From Thermasporomyces composti (lineage in GTDB: Bacteria > Actinomycetota > Actinomycetes > Propionibacteriales > Actinopolymorphaceae), in NCBI RefSeq assembly GCF_003386795.1, contig NZ_QTUC01000001.1, positions 2,728,001 through 2,792,000 on the forward strand: DNA of 64,000 nucleotides. Direction: 5' to 3'. The notes below the pieces were generated by a model. The model saw only the letters and a list, made by a program, of their open reading frames with translations, did not search any database and was not told the DNA's origin. This document shows, one piece after another, positions 33,843-42,179 of this stretch; the stretch's first letter is position 1; the number at the start of each line of letters is the position of its first letter. The position numbers were made by a program, and so were the translations under genes.

Positions 33843-36800
33843 GTGGTGGAACGACAGGATGACGCCCGGCAGAACGCGCAGGGGGCACGTCCCTGGGTTC
33901 GCACGTTGGCGATGGTGGGACTCTTCCTGCTGGCGCTGGCGGCCTTGGCGGAGACGGTGACGGCGGGCGCGTTGCGGCCGTTGACCGGGGCGCTGATCCT
34001 GCTCGCGGTGGCGGCGTTCGCGGTGGCCGGTGTGGGGAAGCTCACCGAGCCATCGACACCGGTCGAGGAGCACGTCGAGGACGCCGTCGACGAGGAGGAC
34101 GTGGAGGACACGGACGCCGCGGTCGAGGACGACGTCGAGCGGGCACCAGGTGGTCCAGAAGGCGTGACCAGCGGCGGGACGCGGGCCCAGGCGGAGCGCA
34201 CTGGGGCGAGTCCTGCTCGCACGACGCCACGACACCGCGCTCGGGAGGCACGCGAGCCGGTGCGGGAGGCCCCGGAACGGCAGCTTCCTCGGCTGTCCGA
34301 CCTCACCGATGTCGCGCTCGGTGCGACGGCCACCCAGTTCACCGCACGGGGGCAGGCCCCCTACGTGCGCCGACCGGCGGTCGACGGACGGCTCGCGACG
34401 CTGGTGGGCACCAGCGGCGCGCCGTACCCGTTCGTCGTCGTGGTGGGCGCCGCGAAGGCGGGGAAGACCCGCACCGCGATCGAGGCGGTCCGCGCGGCGC
34501 TCGGGGCGAAGAACCCGCCCGTCTTCGCGCCTCGGACCGGTGGGGAGCTGGCGGAGGTCGTCCGTGAGCACCGCGAGGTCGCGCGGGCCCGCCAGCGCGC
34601 TGAGCCTCGGCGTGGTCGTGACACCGGCCGGGGAACCGGCCGCCCGCCGGACCGGAGCGCTGGCCAGGAGCCGACGCGGCGGCAGGTGTCGAAGACCGCG
34701 CAAAAGCTCGCGGCCGCTCGCCGCGAGACGGTCAGTCAGCGCATCCCCGGACAGCGGTCCAGCGAGTGGGGCACGGGTTCCCAGCCGTGGCTGATCTGGC
34801 TGGACGACCTGCGCGCGGCGGATCTGATGCACCTGTCGAACGACGTCCTCGACGCGGCCCTGGAGCGTGGCGTCATCGTCGCCACCATGACCGACCTGGA
34901 GTGGGACCGGGTGATGGCGAGTCGAGGCGAGGTGGTGGCACCCGCGCGAGAGGCGCTCCGGCGGGCGACGAAGGTGTGGCTCGACTCTCGTCTGACCGCG
35001 TCGGAGAAGAACGAAGCCGAGCGGATGTACCCACACATCCAGGTGACATCCAGCATCGGTGAGGCGCTCATCGCCGGCGAGCAACTGATCGCGAGGTTCC
35101 ACAGCGGTCGGGAGTCGTCGCCGGCGGGCTACTCCATCGTTCAAGCGGCCGTGGACGCGCGTCGGGCGGGTCTTGGTCGACCGTTGACCGAGGCCGAGCT
35201 GCGTGGGCTCTACCCGCTCTACCTGCGCCGAGTCCGGATGGACCTCGACCCGACCACGCGGCTGTTCGAGGAGGGCCTGGCCTGGGCGAAGGAGCCGGTC
35301 TCCTCCGGCGTCGGTCTGCTCGTCAGCCGGAACGGCACGCCCGGCCTGGAGGCGATCGACTACGTGGTCGCGATGGAGGAGGGCGCCGACGGCCGCGAGG
35401 CGCGTCCGGTGTTCGACGCCATGTGGCAGGAGCTGATCGCGGCGGTTCCCGCGCGGGACGCCTTCGCGATCGGTGTGGGAGCCTGCTTGCGTGACAACAG
35501 TGCCGCGGCGGAGGCGGCGTTCCGCAAGGTGATCGAGGAGGACCACGCGGGACCGGCGCCGCAGGCGGCGGTCAACCTCGGCTTGCTTCTGTGGGAGCAG
35601 GGCGACATCGCCGGTGCTCGGTCGGCGTTCCGGCAGGCGATGGAGTCGCGTGACGCTGACCAGGCCCCTCGCGCCGCCGACCACCTCGGCACGCTGCTGC
35701 TGCAGGTCGACGACGTCAGCGGTGCGCGTGCCGCTTACCAGGAGGCGATGGACTCGGGCCATCCGGACGTCGTGCCGATCGCCGCGGACCACCTCGGCAC
35801 GCTCCTGCACCAGCTCGGGGACGTCGCCGGCGCTCGGTCGGCGTACCAGCGGGCGGTGGAGTCCGGCCACCCCGCTGTCGTGCCGCGAGCCGCGCTGAAC
35901 CTGGGCTCGCTGTTGCTCGAGCGTGGTGACGCCGCGGGCGCGGAGGCGGCGTTCCGGCGGGCGGTGGACTCCCGCCATCCGGACGTCGTGCCCGAGGCGG
36001 CGTTGCGGCTGGGGTCGCTGCTGGAGGACCGCGGTGACCGTGCCGGCGCGGAGACGGCGTACCGACGGGCGTTCGAGTCCGGCCGGGAGGACGTCGCGGG
36101 GGTCGCGGCGATGCGGCTGGGGTCTCTCCTGCGGGAGCAGGGAGATCTCACCGGCGCGCGGGTCGCGCTCCAAGCGGCTGTCGACGCCGACGACCCGCAG
36201 GTGACGCCGAAGGCCGCGCTGCAGCTTGGCACGTTGCTCATGGAGCAGGGCGACCTCTCCGGGGCGGAGAAGGCGTACGAGAAAGCGATGGACTCCGAGG
36301 ACGAGGACGTCGTGCCCATGGCCGCGATGCAGCGGGGATCGCTGCTCAAGCAGCGAGGGGACCTGGCCGGGGCCCAGGTGGCGTACCGGCGGGCGATGGA
36401 GTCCGGCCATCGTGACGTGGCGCCGCGCGCGGCCAACAACCTTGGTGTGCTGTTGGCGCAGCAGAACGACGACCGCGCCGCCCGAGCGGCGTACGAGCGG
36501 GCGGTCGACTCCGGGCACCCGGACGTTGCGCCGCTCGCCGCGAACAACCTCGGCGTCCTGTTGGCCCAGCACAACGACGTGGAGGGCGCGCGACGGGCGT
36601 ACGAGCTGGCCGTCGAGTCTGGCCACGAGGACGCCGTCCCCCGCGCCGCGCTCAACCTCGGCATGCTGCTCGACGCCCACGGCGACGTCGCTGGCGCGCG
36701 GCGGGCTTACCAGCGGGCGGTCGACTCCGGGCACACCGACGTGGTACCGGTGGCCGCGGTGAATCTCGGCGTCCTGCTCCGGGAGCAGAAGGACTTCGCC

Positions 36801-37166
36801 CGGGCTCGCGCGGCGTTCCGCCAGGCGATCGACGCCGGCTACCTCGACATCCCGCCGGTGCCTCCTGACCGGCTGCGACTCCTCATGGCCGAGGACGGCG
36901 GTGTGGTGCGCACCCAGCCGGCCTGGCTCGCGGGTCGCGGCGGTCTCACCGGCGAAGGCGCCGACGGCGACGGCTCGTCGGATCAGGCGACCCCCGACGC
37001 TGCCATCCGAGTCACCGGCACGCCGACGGACGCGGCGTCCCTCGACGGGGAAAACGTCGACGGGGAGAGCTTCGACGGGGACGGCCACGACGGCCGGGTC
37101 GCGACCGGCAACGGGTCACCGGGCACGTCGGACGGTGGGGCGGACGAGCAGACAGGCAGCCGCTGA
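33843..37166 (+). CDS. Membrane-anchored P-loop protein with 12-13 tandem TPR-like repeats
   Basis: A 1107-residue protein of unknown role. Residues 20-66 form two hydrophobic helices (an anchor), then an acidic/charged linker, then an NTPase-like part with P-loop GAAKAGKT (about 202-209) and a hydrophobic WLIWLDDL Walker-B-like strand near 316. From nucleotide 35508 a 36-residue unit (108 bases) with consensus A-x-x-AYxxAVDSGHPDVVPxAAxNLGxLL repeats twelve times plus a partial copy, a TPR/Sel1-like solenoid. A disordered Gly/Asp/Ser tail ends it. GTG start with GGGGGAG 8 bases upstream. The architecture recalls STAND-type signal proteins, but no effector domain is seen. Confidence 0.82.
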   Translation: MVERQDDARQNAQGARPWVRTLAMVGLFLLALAALAETVTAGALRPLTGALILLAVAAFAVAGVGKLTEPSTPVEEHVEDAVDEEDVEDTDAAVEDDVERAPGGPEGVTSGGTRAQAERTGASPARTTPRHRAREAREPVREAPERQLPRLSDLTDVALGATATQFTARGQAPYVRRPAVDGRLATLVGTSGAPYPFVVVVGAAKAGKTRTAIEAVRAALGAKNPPVFAPRTGGELAEVVREHREVARARQRAEPRRGRDTGRGTGRPPDRSAGQEPTRRQVSKTAQKLAAARRETVSQRIPGQRSSEWGTGSQPWLIWLDDLRAADLMHLSNDVLDAALERGVIVATMTDLEWDRVMASRGEVVAPAREALRRATKVWLDSRLTASEKNEAERMYPHIQVTSSIGEALIAGEQLIARFHSGRESSPAGYSIVQAAVDARRAGLGRPLTEAELRGLYPLYLRRVRMDLDPTTRLFEEGLAWAKEPVSSGVGLLVSRNGTPGLEAIDYVVAMEEGADGREARPVFDAMWQELIAAVPARDAFAIGVGACLRDNSAAAEAAFRKVIEEDHAGPAPQAAVNLGLLLWEQGDIAGARSAFRQAMESRDADQAPRAADHLGTLLLQVDDVSGARAAYQEAMDSGHPDVVPIAADHLGTLLHQLGDVAGARSAYQRAVESGHPAVVPRAALNLGSLLLERGDAAGAEAAFRRAVDSRHPDVVPEAALRLGSLLEDRGDRAGAETAYRRAFESGREDVAGVAAMRLGSLLREQGDLTGARVALQAAVDADDPQVTPKAALQLGTLLMEQGDLSGAEKAYEKAMDSEDEDVVPMAAMQRGSLLKQRGDLAGAQVAYRRAMESGHRDVAPRAANNLGVLLAQQNDDRAARAAYERAVDSGHPDVAPLAANNLGVLLAQHNDVEGARRAYELAVESGHEDAVPRAALNLGMLLDAHGDVAGARRAYQRAVDSGHTDVVPVAAVNLGVLLREQKDFARARAAFRQAIDAGYLDIPPVPPDRLRLLMAEDGGVVRTQPAWLAGRGGLTGEGADGDGSSDQATPDAAIRVTGTPTDAASLDGENVDGESFDGDGHDGRVATGNGSPGTSDGGADEQTGSR
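35508..36890 (+). repeat. Tandem 108-base coding repeats (TPR-like solenoid)
   Basis: Twelve complete units start every 108 bases from 35508 (next 35616, 35724 and so on) and a thirteenth partial unit starts at 36804. Units differ in sequence but keep the frame and the LGxLL and AAYxxAV positions. Neighbouring units late in the array (9 and 10, 10 and 12) are the most alike, as expected from recent unequal crossover. Confidence 0.85.
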
Positions 37167-37170
37167 GGCC

Positions 37171-37189
37171 GGACGGCATAGGTCCGTCC
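37171..37189. terminator. Weak hairpin GGACGG-N7-CCGTCC between convergent genes
   Basis: A 6-bp stem with a 7-base loop just after the TPR gene stop and before the convergent P450 stop. No T-run. It might end transcription from either side, but the stem is short. Confidence 0.3.
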
Positions 37190-37252
37190 AGAGAACGGCC
37201 CGTCCAGAGCGGCTCGTTCGGAGAGGCCTGTCAGGGCCGGGCCGAGAACCGG

Positions 37253-38455
37253 CTACCAGGTGACCGGGAGGTTGTGGACCCCGTAGATCACCATGTCGGT
37301 GCGCATCCGGATCTGCTCCGGCGGGACGGCCAGGCGCAGGCGGGGGAACCTGTCCAGCAGCGCCGCGTACCCGGTCCGCAGCTCCAGCCGCGCCAGCTGC
37401 TGGCCCAGGCACTGGTGGATGCCGTGGCCGAAGGTGAGGTGGGACGTCGACGGTCGGGTGACGTCGAGGCGGTCGCCGTCGTCGAGCAACGCCGGGTCCC
37501 GGTTGGCGACGGGGAGCGAGAGCGTCACCACGTCACCGGCGCGGACCAGCGTGCCGTCGAGCTCCACGTCCTCCAGCGCGGCGCGGGTCGGCCCCACGTG
37601 GATGATCGTGAGGTAGCGGAGCAGTTCCTCGACCGCGTCGTCGATCAGCTCAGGGGCGGCGCGGAGCGCGGCGAGCTGGTCGGGGTGGCGAAGCAACGCG
37701 TAGACCCCGATCCCCAGCATGTTGGCGGTGGTCTCGTGGCCGGCGACGAGGAGCAGCTGGGCGATGCCGGTCAGCTCCTCGTCGGTGAGGGAGCCGTCCC
37801 TGGCCAGGGCGCTCAGCAGGTCATCGGCCGGGTGAGCCCGCTTCGCCGCGACGAGGTCGCCGAGGTAGCGGCGCACGGCGACGAACGCGGACATGACCTG
37901 CTCGGTGTTCGAGCGGAGGCTCATCAAGACCTTGGTGTGTCCCTGGAACTCCGCCCGGTCGGCATACGGGACACCCAACAGCTCGCAGATGACGAGGGAG
38001 GGAATAGGAAACGCGAACGTCGGAACGAGGTCCACCGGCGGGCCGTGCCGCTCGACGTCGTCCACGACCTGGGTCGTGATCTGCGCGACCCGAGGCGCGA
38101 GCTCGCTCACCCGCCGCTGGCTGAAGTGCCGCGTGAGCAGCCGACGGTACCGGGTGTGCTCGGGCGGGTCCATGCCGAGGAACATGCCCGGCTCGGCGGG
38201 CTCCGGACGCATGCTCACGGTGAACGGCAGCGGAACCCGCTGGAGCTCCCGGCGCCGGCTGAAGCGTCGATCGGCCAGGATCCGTCGGGCCAGGTCGTAA
38301 CTCGTCACGAGCCAGCCCTGGTGTCCCTCCGGGTACGCAAGCGGACTGATCGGCTCCTGCTCCCGGAGCCGAGCGAGCTCCTCTGGCGGGTCGAACGGGT
38401 TCGTACGTGCGGTCGGCAGCTCTGGGGCCTTCGAGGATGACGTGTGAGCGGCCAT
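37253..38455 (-). CDS. Cytochrome P450
   Basis: A 400-residue soluble bacterial P450. I-helix AGHETTANM, ExxR in EELLRY, and the haem loop FGHGIHQCLGQQLARLEL with axial Cys349. N-terminus lacks a membrane anchor, as usual in actinobacteria. GGAGGAGAAGG lies about 5 bases before the ATG. No ferredoxin or ferredoxin reductase gene is adjacent, so electrons must come from partners elsewhere. Substrate not predictable; the protein is of the CYP105/107-like size class. Confidence 0.9.
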   Translation of the reverse strand: MAAHTSSSKAPELPTARTNPFDPPEELARLREQEPISPLAYPEGHQGWLVTSYDLARRILADRRFSRRRELQRVPLPFTVSMRPEPAEPGMFLGMDPPEHTRYRRLLTRHFSQRRVSELAPRVAQITTQVVDDVERHGPPVDLVPTFAFPIPSLVICELLGVPYADRAEFQGHTKVLMSLRSNTEQVMSAFVAVRRYLGDLVAAKRAHPADDLLSALARDGSLTDEELTGIAQLLLVAGHETTANMLGIGVYALLRHPDQLAALRAAPELIDDAVEELLRYLTIIHVGPTRAALEDVELDGTLVRAGDVVTLSLPVANRDPALLDDGDRLDVTRPSTSHLTFGHGIHQCLGQQLARLELRTGYAALLDRFPRLRLAVPPEQIRMRTDMVIYGVHNLPVTW

Positions 38456-38830
38456 CGCCTTCTCCTCCCCCTCGTCGGTGGCCCTCTCCTGGTGGACGTG
38501 CGTCGCGCCAGGCGACCTCGCAGGACTGGGGCCCTGCTAGCCAGCGAAGCATTCGGTGACTCGCCATGCCAACTCGCGCTTGCCCAGGGCGGGACGGCCA
38601 GGTGTCCCATTCGATTCGCACGCGGGCATAGCGGACCACCCACTCGGGTAGGGCAGCCGGGTAGGGACGGAACGGCCAGGGACGTGCCGCCTTCATCGCC
38701 CGAGCCACTGCGCGCCCGGTGTCGCGCATCGGCGTCCCTGCCGTCGCGGATGTCCCAGCTCCTCACGTCCGGACGGTGCGTGACGGGCGGCGCCGCGTCG
38801 TGGCGTATCGAGAGAGGGCTGGTGGGCGAG
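38456..38830. other. Divergent intergenic region (375 bases), no gene supported
   Basis: Between the P450 and the plus-strand membrane coiled-coil protein. Open frames on both strands run through it but have no ribosome binding sites or family features. No strong palindrome seen. Confidence 0.45.
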
Positions 38831-39451
38831 ATGGACTGGTGGAACGGGCTCGACGCGGACGTCCAGCGCTACCTCCTCCTCGCGGCCGCCGCGTTGGCGG
38901 GAGCGCTCGTGGCGATGGTCGCGACACCGGTGGGCGCCCGTCGCGGCACGCGAGGCGTCCTCAGGTTGCTCGAGCGCCACAGCTCCGCCGAGCGCGCCCG
39001 CTGGGAGGCCGAGCTACGCGACCGCCGGGAGCTGGTGATGCTGCGAGAGCGTCAGCACGCCTACGCCACCTTGCTCGCCGCTGCGTGGCGGTACGAGCAC
39101 ACGACTCTCGACCTGCGCCGCGCCCGTCGGGACGCGGAGGAGCCGACTCAGCGCCACGCCTCTGGAGGCTTGGGCCTCGGCCCCGCCGACCAGCCCGCGA
39201 CGACCGGCGACCCGACGCTCGCCGCACTGACGTCGACTCAGGAACACCTTCGCGACGACCTGGCGCAGGCGCGGGAGATGGTGCGGCTGCTCGCCCCGAG
39301 CCCGGTCCGGCAGGCGATGGACCGGTGGTTCGTCGAGTTGCTACGCGGCGACCTCGCGGCCGCGACGCGAGCTCGCAACGAGTTTCTCGCGCACGCCCGC
39401 CGAGACCTCGGCGTCGACCCGCCTCGGGAGCTCGTTGACGAGCCGGCCTAG
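38831..39451 (+). CDS. Conserved hypothetical membrane-anchored coiled-coil protein, paralogue A
   Basis: 206 residues. One transmembrane helix near residues 12-33, then basic and long helical sequence (ERARWEAELRDRRELV, RERQHAYATLLAAAWRYEH), and a conserved tail LAQAREMVRLLAPSPVRQAM and ARNEFLAHARRDLGVDP. It is a clear paralogue of the protein at 42180, which shares LCQAREVVRLLGPTGIQ and ADVGVEP at the same positions. ATG at 38831 chosen before the membrane helix; a GTG at 38822 is close. Its TAG overlaps the TAG of the convergent DivIVA-like gene in a shared CTAG. Function unknown. Confidence 0.65.
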   Translation: MDWWNGLDADVQRYLLLAAAALAGALVAMVATPVGARRGTRGVLRLLERHSSAERARWEAELRDRRELVMLRERQHAYATLLAAAWRYEHTTLDLRRARRDAEEPTQRHASGGLGLGPADQPATTGDPTLAALTSTQEHLRDDLAQAREMVRLLAPSPVRQAMDRWFVELLRGDLAAATRARNEFLAHARRDLGVDPPRELVDEPA

Positions 39452-40134
39452 CGCGGGTCGAACGGCGACGTCGTCGTCGCCGTGGTCGCGGACGCGCCAA
39501 CGGAGACCGACCAGGAGACGTCTGAGATCTGGGCGAGCTGCTGCTGTGGCGGTGGCGAGGGCTGCTGCTGTTGCGGGGCGGGCATTCGGGGCAGGTCGCC
39601 GAGCTTCTCGACTTCCTCGGCCAGGGCGTCCAGGACGGACTTGAGCTGGACCTGCGCCACGCGGGCGAACGTGCGGACGTACTCGATCTCCGGGATCGGG
39701 CGCTGGTAGCCACCGGCCTCGACCTTCTCCGCTGCCGCATCGCTGCGCTGTGCGGCCTTCTGCGCCGCCTCGTGTGCGCGTTGCAGGATTTCTCGCTGCT
39801 GCCGGCGGGCGTTCGCCATGAGGTCACGCGCGTGCTGGACGGCTTCCGCGACGAGCCGATCGGCGACCTGCTGAGCTTGGCTGAACAGCGCGACCGCGTG
39901 CGCGTTGATCTCGCCCGTGCTCTCGGTTCTCGCGTCGCGTTCGGCGCGCAGGCGTTCGACCTCGGCGCGCAGCTTGGCGCGCTCGGCGTCGGCTTCCTCG
40001 ATCTGGGTCGCGAGCGTCTCGAGGAAGGCGCGAACCTCCTGTTCGTCCAGGCCTCGCATCCGGTGGCTGAAGGTGGCGTTGCGGATGGCCCGAGGGGACA
40101 TGTGGCGTGTGGTCCGCGGGGAGAGCTCTGTCAT
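39448..40134 (-). CDS. DivIVA/Wag31-domain coiled-coil protein
   Basis: 228 residues. The N-terminal segment FSHRMRGLDEQEVRAFLETL matches the DivIVA membrane-binding motif, with MRGLDE where Wag31 has RRGYDE. A long coiled coil (about 40-150) is rich in Ala, Arg, Glu and Gln, followed by a Gln/Pro tail with QQQQPSPPPQQQ. The full-length polar-growth Wag31 is normally encoded near ftsZ, so this is an additional small paralogue. Its ATG lies in the ATGA stop of the flavohaemoglobin gene, so it is translated with that enzyme. A scaffold or stress role is only inferred. Confidence 0.78.
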   Translation of the reverse strand: MTELSPRTTRHMSPRAIRNATFSHRMRGLDEQEVRAFLETLATQIEEADAERAKLRAEVERLRAERDARTESTGEINAHAVALFSQAQQVADRLVAEAVQHARDLMANARRQQREILQRAHEAAQKAAQRSDAAAEKVEAGGYQRPIPEIEYVRTFARVAQVQLKSVLDALAEEVEKLGDLPRMPAPQQQQPSPPPQQQLAQISDVSWSVSVGASATTATTTSPFDPR

Positions 40135-41294
40135 CGGTCGTCACCTGACCTGCTGCCTGACGCTGTGGGTCGTTGCTCGAAGGCGAAGTCCTCGGCTCGG
40201 ATGTCCTGACGGGGCATGCCCGCCTTGGTCAGCTCCGACACGGTGTGAGCGACCATCTGCGGGGACCCGCAGACCATCGCGACCCTGCCCCGCCACTGCC
40301 CGCTCTGCGCGGCGACGGTCCCGACCAGGCCCCGCGGCCCGGGGAACGTCGGGTCGTCGGAGACCACCTCGGTGTAGGTGAACCAGGGACGGCTGGCCAA
40401 CTGCGTGAGTCGTTCGCGTTCGTAGAGGTTCCACGGCACGCGCGCTCCGTGGAAGAGGTGGACGTTGGGTGCGCTGCCTTGGGCGAGCCACTCTCGGTCG
40501 ATCTGTTCGAGGACCGCGCGCAGGGGTGCCAGGCCGGTGCCACCCGCGACGAGGAAGAGGTCACGGGTGTCGCCGGGCTCGCGGGTCAGCTGCTCGCCGA
40601 TCGGGGCCGCGATGCGTACCGTGTCACCGACCCGGCTGGACTGGACGATCGCGGTGCTCACCTGTCCACCGTCGACGAGCTGGACGTGGAACTCGAGCGT
40701 GCCGTCCTCTCGGGGAGCGTTGGCGGGACTGTAGTAGCGCCAACGCCGTGGCCGCTGGGGTACCTCCACCGCCAAGGACTGGCCTGGCCGGAAGGTGTAC
40801 GGCTCACGTGGCTTGACCTGCAGGATGGCGATGTCGAGAGTGCGCCGCTCGACCGCGACGATGTCGGCTTCCCACCAGGCGGGCTCCGACGCGGCGGCGG
40901 CTTCCGCGGCCTGCACCATGATCCTCGCGATGATGCCGTAGGCGGAGGCCCAGTCGGCGGCGAGCTCGTCGGTCCAGGCGGGCCCGAGGAAGTGCCGTAG
41001 GGTGGCGAGCAATGACGCGCCCACGCTGTGGTAGTGCTCGGCGATGACGCCGAATCGTCGATGGTCACGGCCGAGCTGCTCGACGAAGGCGGTGACCTCG
41101 TCGAGGTGGTCGACGTAGCTGACAATGTGGCCAAGCGCGCTCACGAGCTTGTCCCGCTGCGCGGCCATCGAGACCGGGAACATCTCGCGCAGCTCGGGAT
41201 TGCTCAGGAACAGGTGGGAGTAGAAGAACAGCGGCACCTCGTCGCCGTTCTTTATCACGAGCTCCCAGCTATTCTTGAGAGCTTCGGTGTCCAT
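40131..41294 (-). CDS. hmp: Flavohaemoglobin (nitric oxide dioxygenase)
   Basis: 387 residues in the Hmp layout: globin (1-137), FAD-binding ferredoxin-reductase domain and NAD-binding domain. Haem-pocket residues are Tyr25 (B10, FFYSHLF), Gln46 (E7) and proximal His87 (EHYHSVG). FAD motif RRWRYYSPA and NAD motif VAGGTGLAPL are present. It would oxidise NO to nitrate with NADH and oxygen. The start is 4 bases after the truncated haemoglobin stop, and its stop overlaps the DivIVA-like start. The operon order trHb, flavohaemoglobin, DivIVA-like is unusual. Confidence 0.9.
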   Translation of the reverse strand: MDTEALKNSWELVIKNGDEVPLFFYSHLFLSNPELREMFPVSMAAQRDKLVSALGHIVSYVDHLDEVTAFVEQLGRDHRRFGVIAEHYHSVGASLLATLRHFLGPAWTDELAADWASAYGIIARIMVQAAEAAAASEPAWWEADIVAVERRTLDIAILQVKPREPYTFRPGQSLAVEVPQRPRRWRYYSPANAPREDGTLEFHVQLVDGGQVSTAIVQSSRVGDTVRIAAPIGEQLTREPGDTRDLFLVAGGTGLAPLRAVLEQIDREWLAQGSAPNVHLFHGARVPWNLYERERLTQLASRPWFTYTEVVSDDPTFPGPRGLVGTVAAQSGQWRGRVAMVCGSPQMVAHTVSELTKAGMPRQDIRAEDFAFEQRPTASGSRSGDDR

Positions 41295-41298
41295 GAAT

Positions 41299-41709
41299 TC
41301 AGAGCGTCCCAGCGGTGACGATGTCTTTTTCGTGGGCGACCAGCGTGCTTCCGACCCGGTCGATGATGTCGGGGGCGACGTCGGCCTCGCGCAACGCGGT
41401 GACGAGATGCATCACGACGCGAGCGAAGTCGTCGCTGCCGATGCGCAAATGCGCGTGAGCGTCGTGCAGGTCTCGGCCGTCGTATTCGGCGGGTCCGCCG
41501 AGGACCTGGGAAATGAGCAGGACTTGGTGTCGCTTGAGACGCGGCATGTCGACGCCGTCGAAGAAGGGTGCGAGCTGGGGGTCAGCGAGGATGAGTTCGT
41601 AGAAGCGTTGGACGACGTGACGGACAGCTGGAGCGCCGCCGATGCGCTCGTAATCACTTGGAGTGTTGGTGATGGGGGCGTCAGTCCCGCTGCTGGCGCT
41701 ATCCCGCAT
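41299..41709 (-). CDS. glbN: Group I truncated haemoglobin
   Basis: 136 residues with a 2-on-2 globin fold after a 17-residue Ser/Thr-rich tail. YERIGGAPAVRHVVQRFYELI holds the family start with Tyr37 at B10; proximal His85 is in DAHAHLRI; FFDGVDMPRLKRHQ is typical of the N group. AAGGGGAGGGAG precedes the ATG by about 6 bases. It probably detoxifies NO or carries oxygen as mycobacterial GlbN does. First gene of the three-gene unit; an AT-rich patch at 41778-41794 upstream may hold the promoter. Confidence 0.87.
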   Translation of the reverse strand: MRDSASSGTDAPITNTPSDYERIGGAPAVRHVVQRFYELILADPQLAPFFDGVDMPRLKRHQVLLISQVLGGPAEYDGRDLHDAHAHLRIGSDDFARVVMHLVTALREADVAPDIIDRVGSTLVAHEKDIVTAGTL

Positions 41710-42179
41710 TGAGTCTCCCTCCCCTTTAGACAGGGCATTGCTACCAGCGCTTGACCGGACCGCGCAACACAGTGGTCCGGTATATCCGTTTTTTCGCGTG
41801 TGATCTTGCCGCTGTCCCAAAGGGCATTTGACGCGCCAAGCGAGCTCCTGGTTCCACGGTCTTTCGACGCGAGCTGGCCAACGCCTGCGGCCGACCACGC
41901 CGTTGGTGTCAACGAGACATTGACGATCGCGCTCGGTGATCACGTCGGCGTCGGAGCCCTTGCCCTCCGGGTGTCGCGACGCGTGTGACCCGCTTCGCCT
42001 CATCGAGCACCAAGGTCGGGTGTGAGTCGACGGTTGCGGTCGATGGCTCGCCGGCCGGGTGGCTCGTCGAGGGGAGTCGATCAGCCGAGTGCGGTGCGTG
42101 ATCGTCTGCGCGACTCTCGTCGCGATTGATGACCATGTGTGGTAACGCGAGTACCGTCCGTAGGGACCTAGGAGGTGCC
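41710..42179. other. Divergent intergenic region (470 bases), no gene supported
   Basis: Between the truncated haemoglobin and paralogue B. It includes GGTATATCC followed by a T-run (41779-41794), the most AT-rich spot in the locus and a likely promoter for the haemoglobin unit. No classical NsrR or FNR box was recognised. Confidence 0.45.

Noticed and set aside
33525-37088. A 1187-codon minus-strand open frame opposite the TPR gene
   Set aside because: A mirror of the 108-base repeats on the other strand; the plus frame has TPR consensus, a P-loop and a proper ribosome binding site.
38456-38729. Possible extra gene or N-terminal extension on the minus strand upstream of the P450
   Set aside because: No ribosome binding site, no ferredoxin Cys pattern and no recognisable family; the frame merges out of phase with the P450 gene.
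41779-41794. NsrR or FNR box before the haemoglobin operon
   Set aside because: The AT-rich patch lacks the paired motif of either regulator; kept only as a possible promoter.
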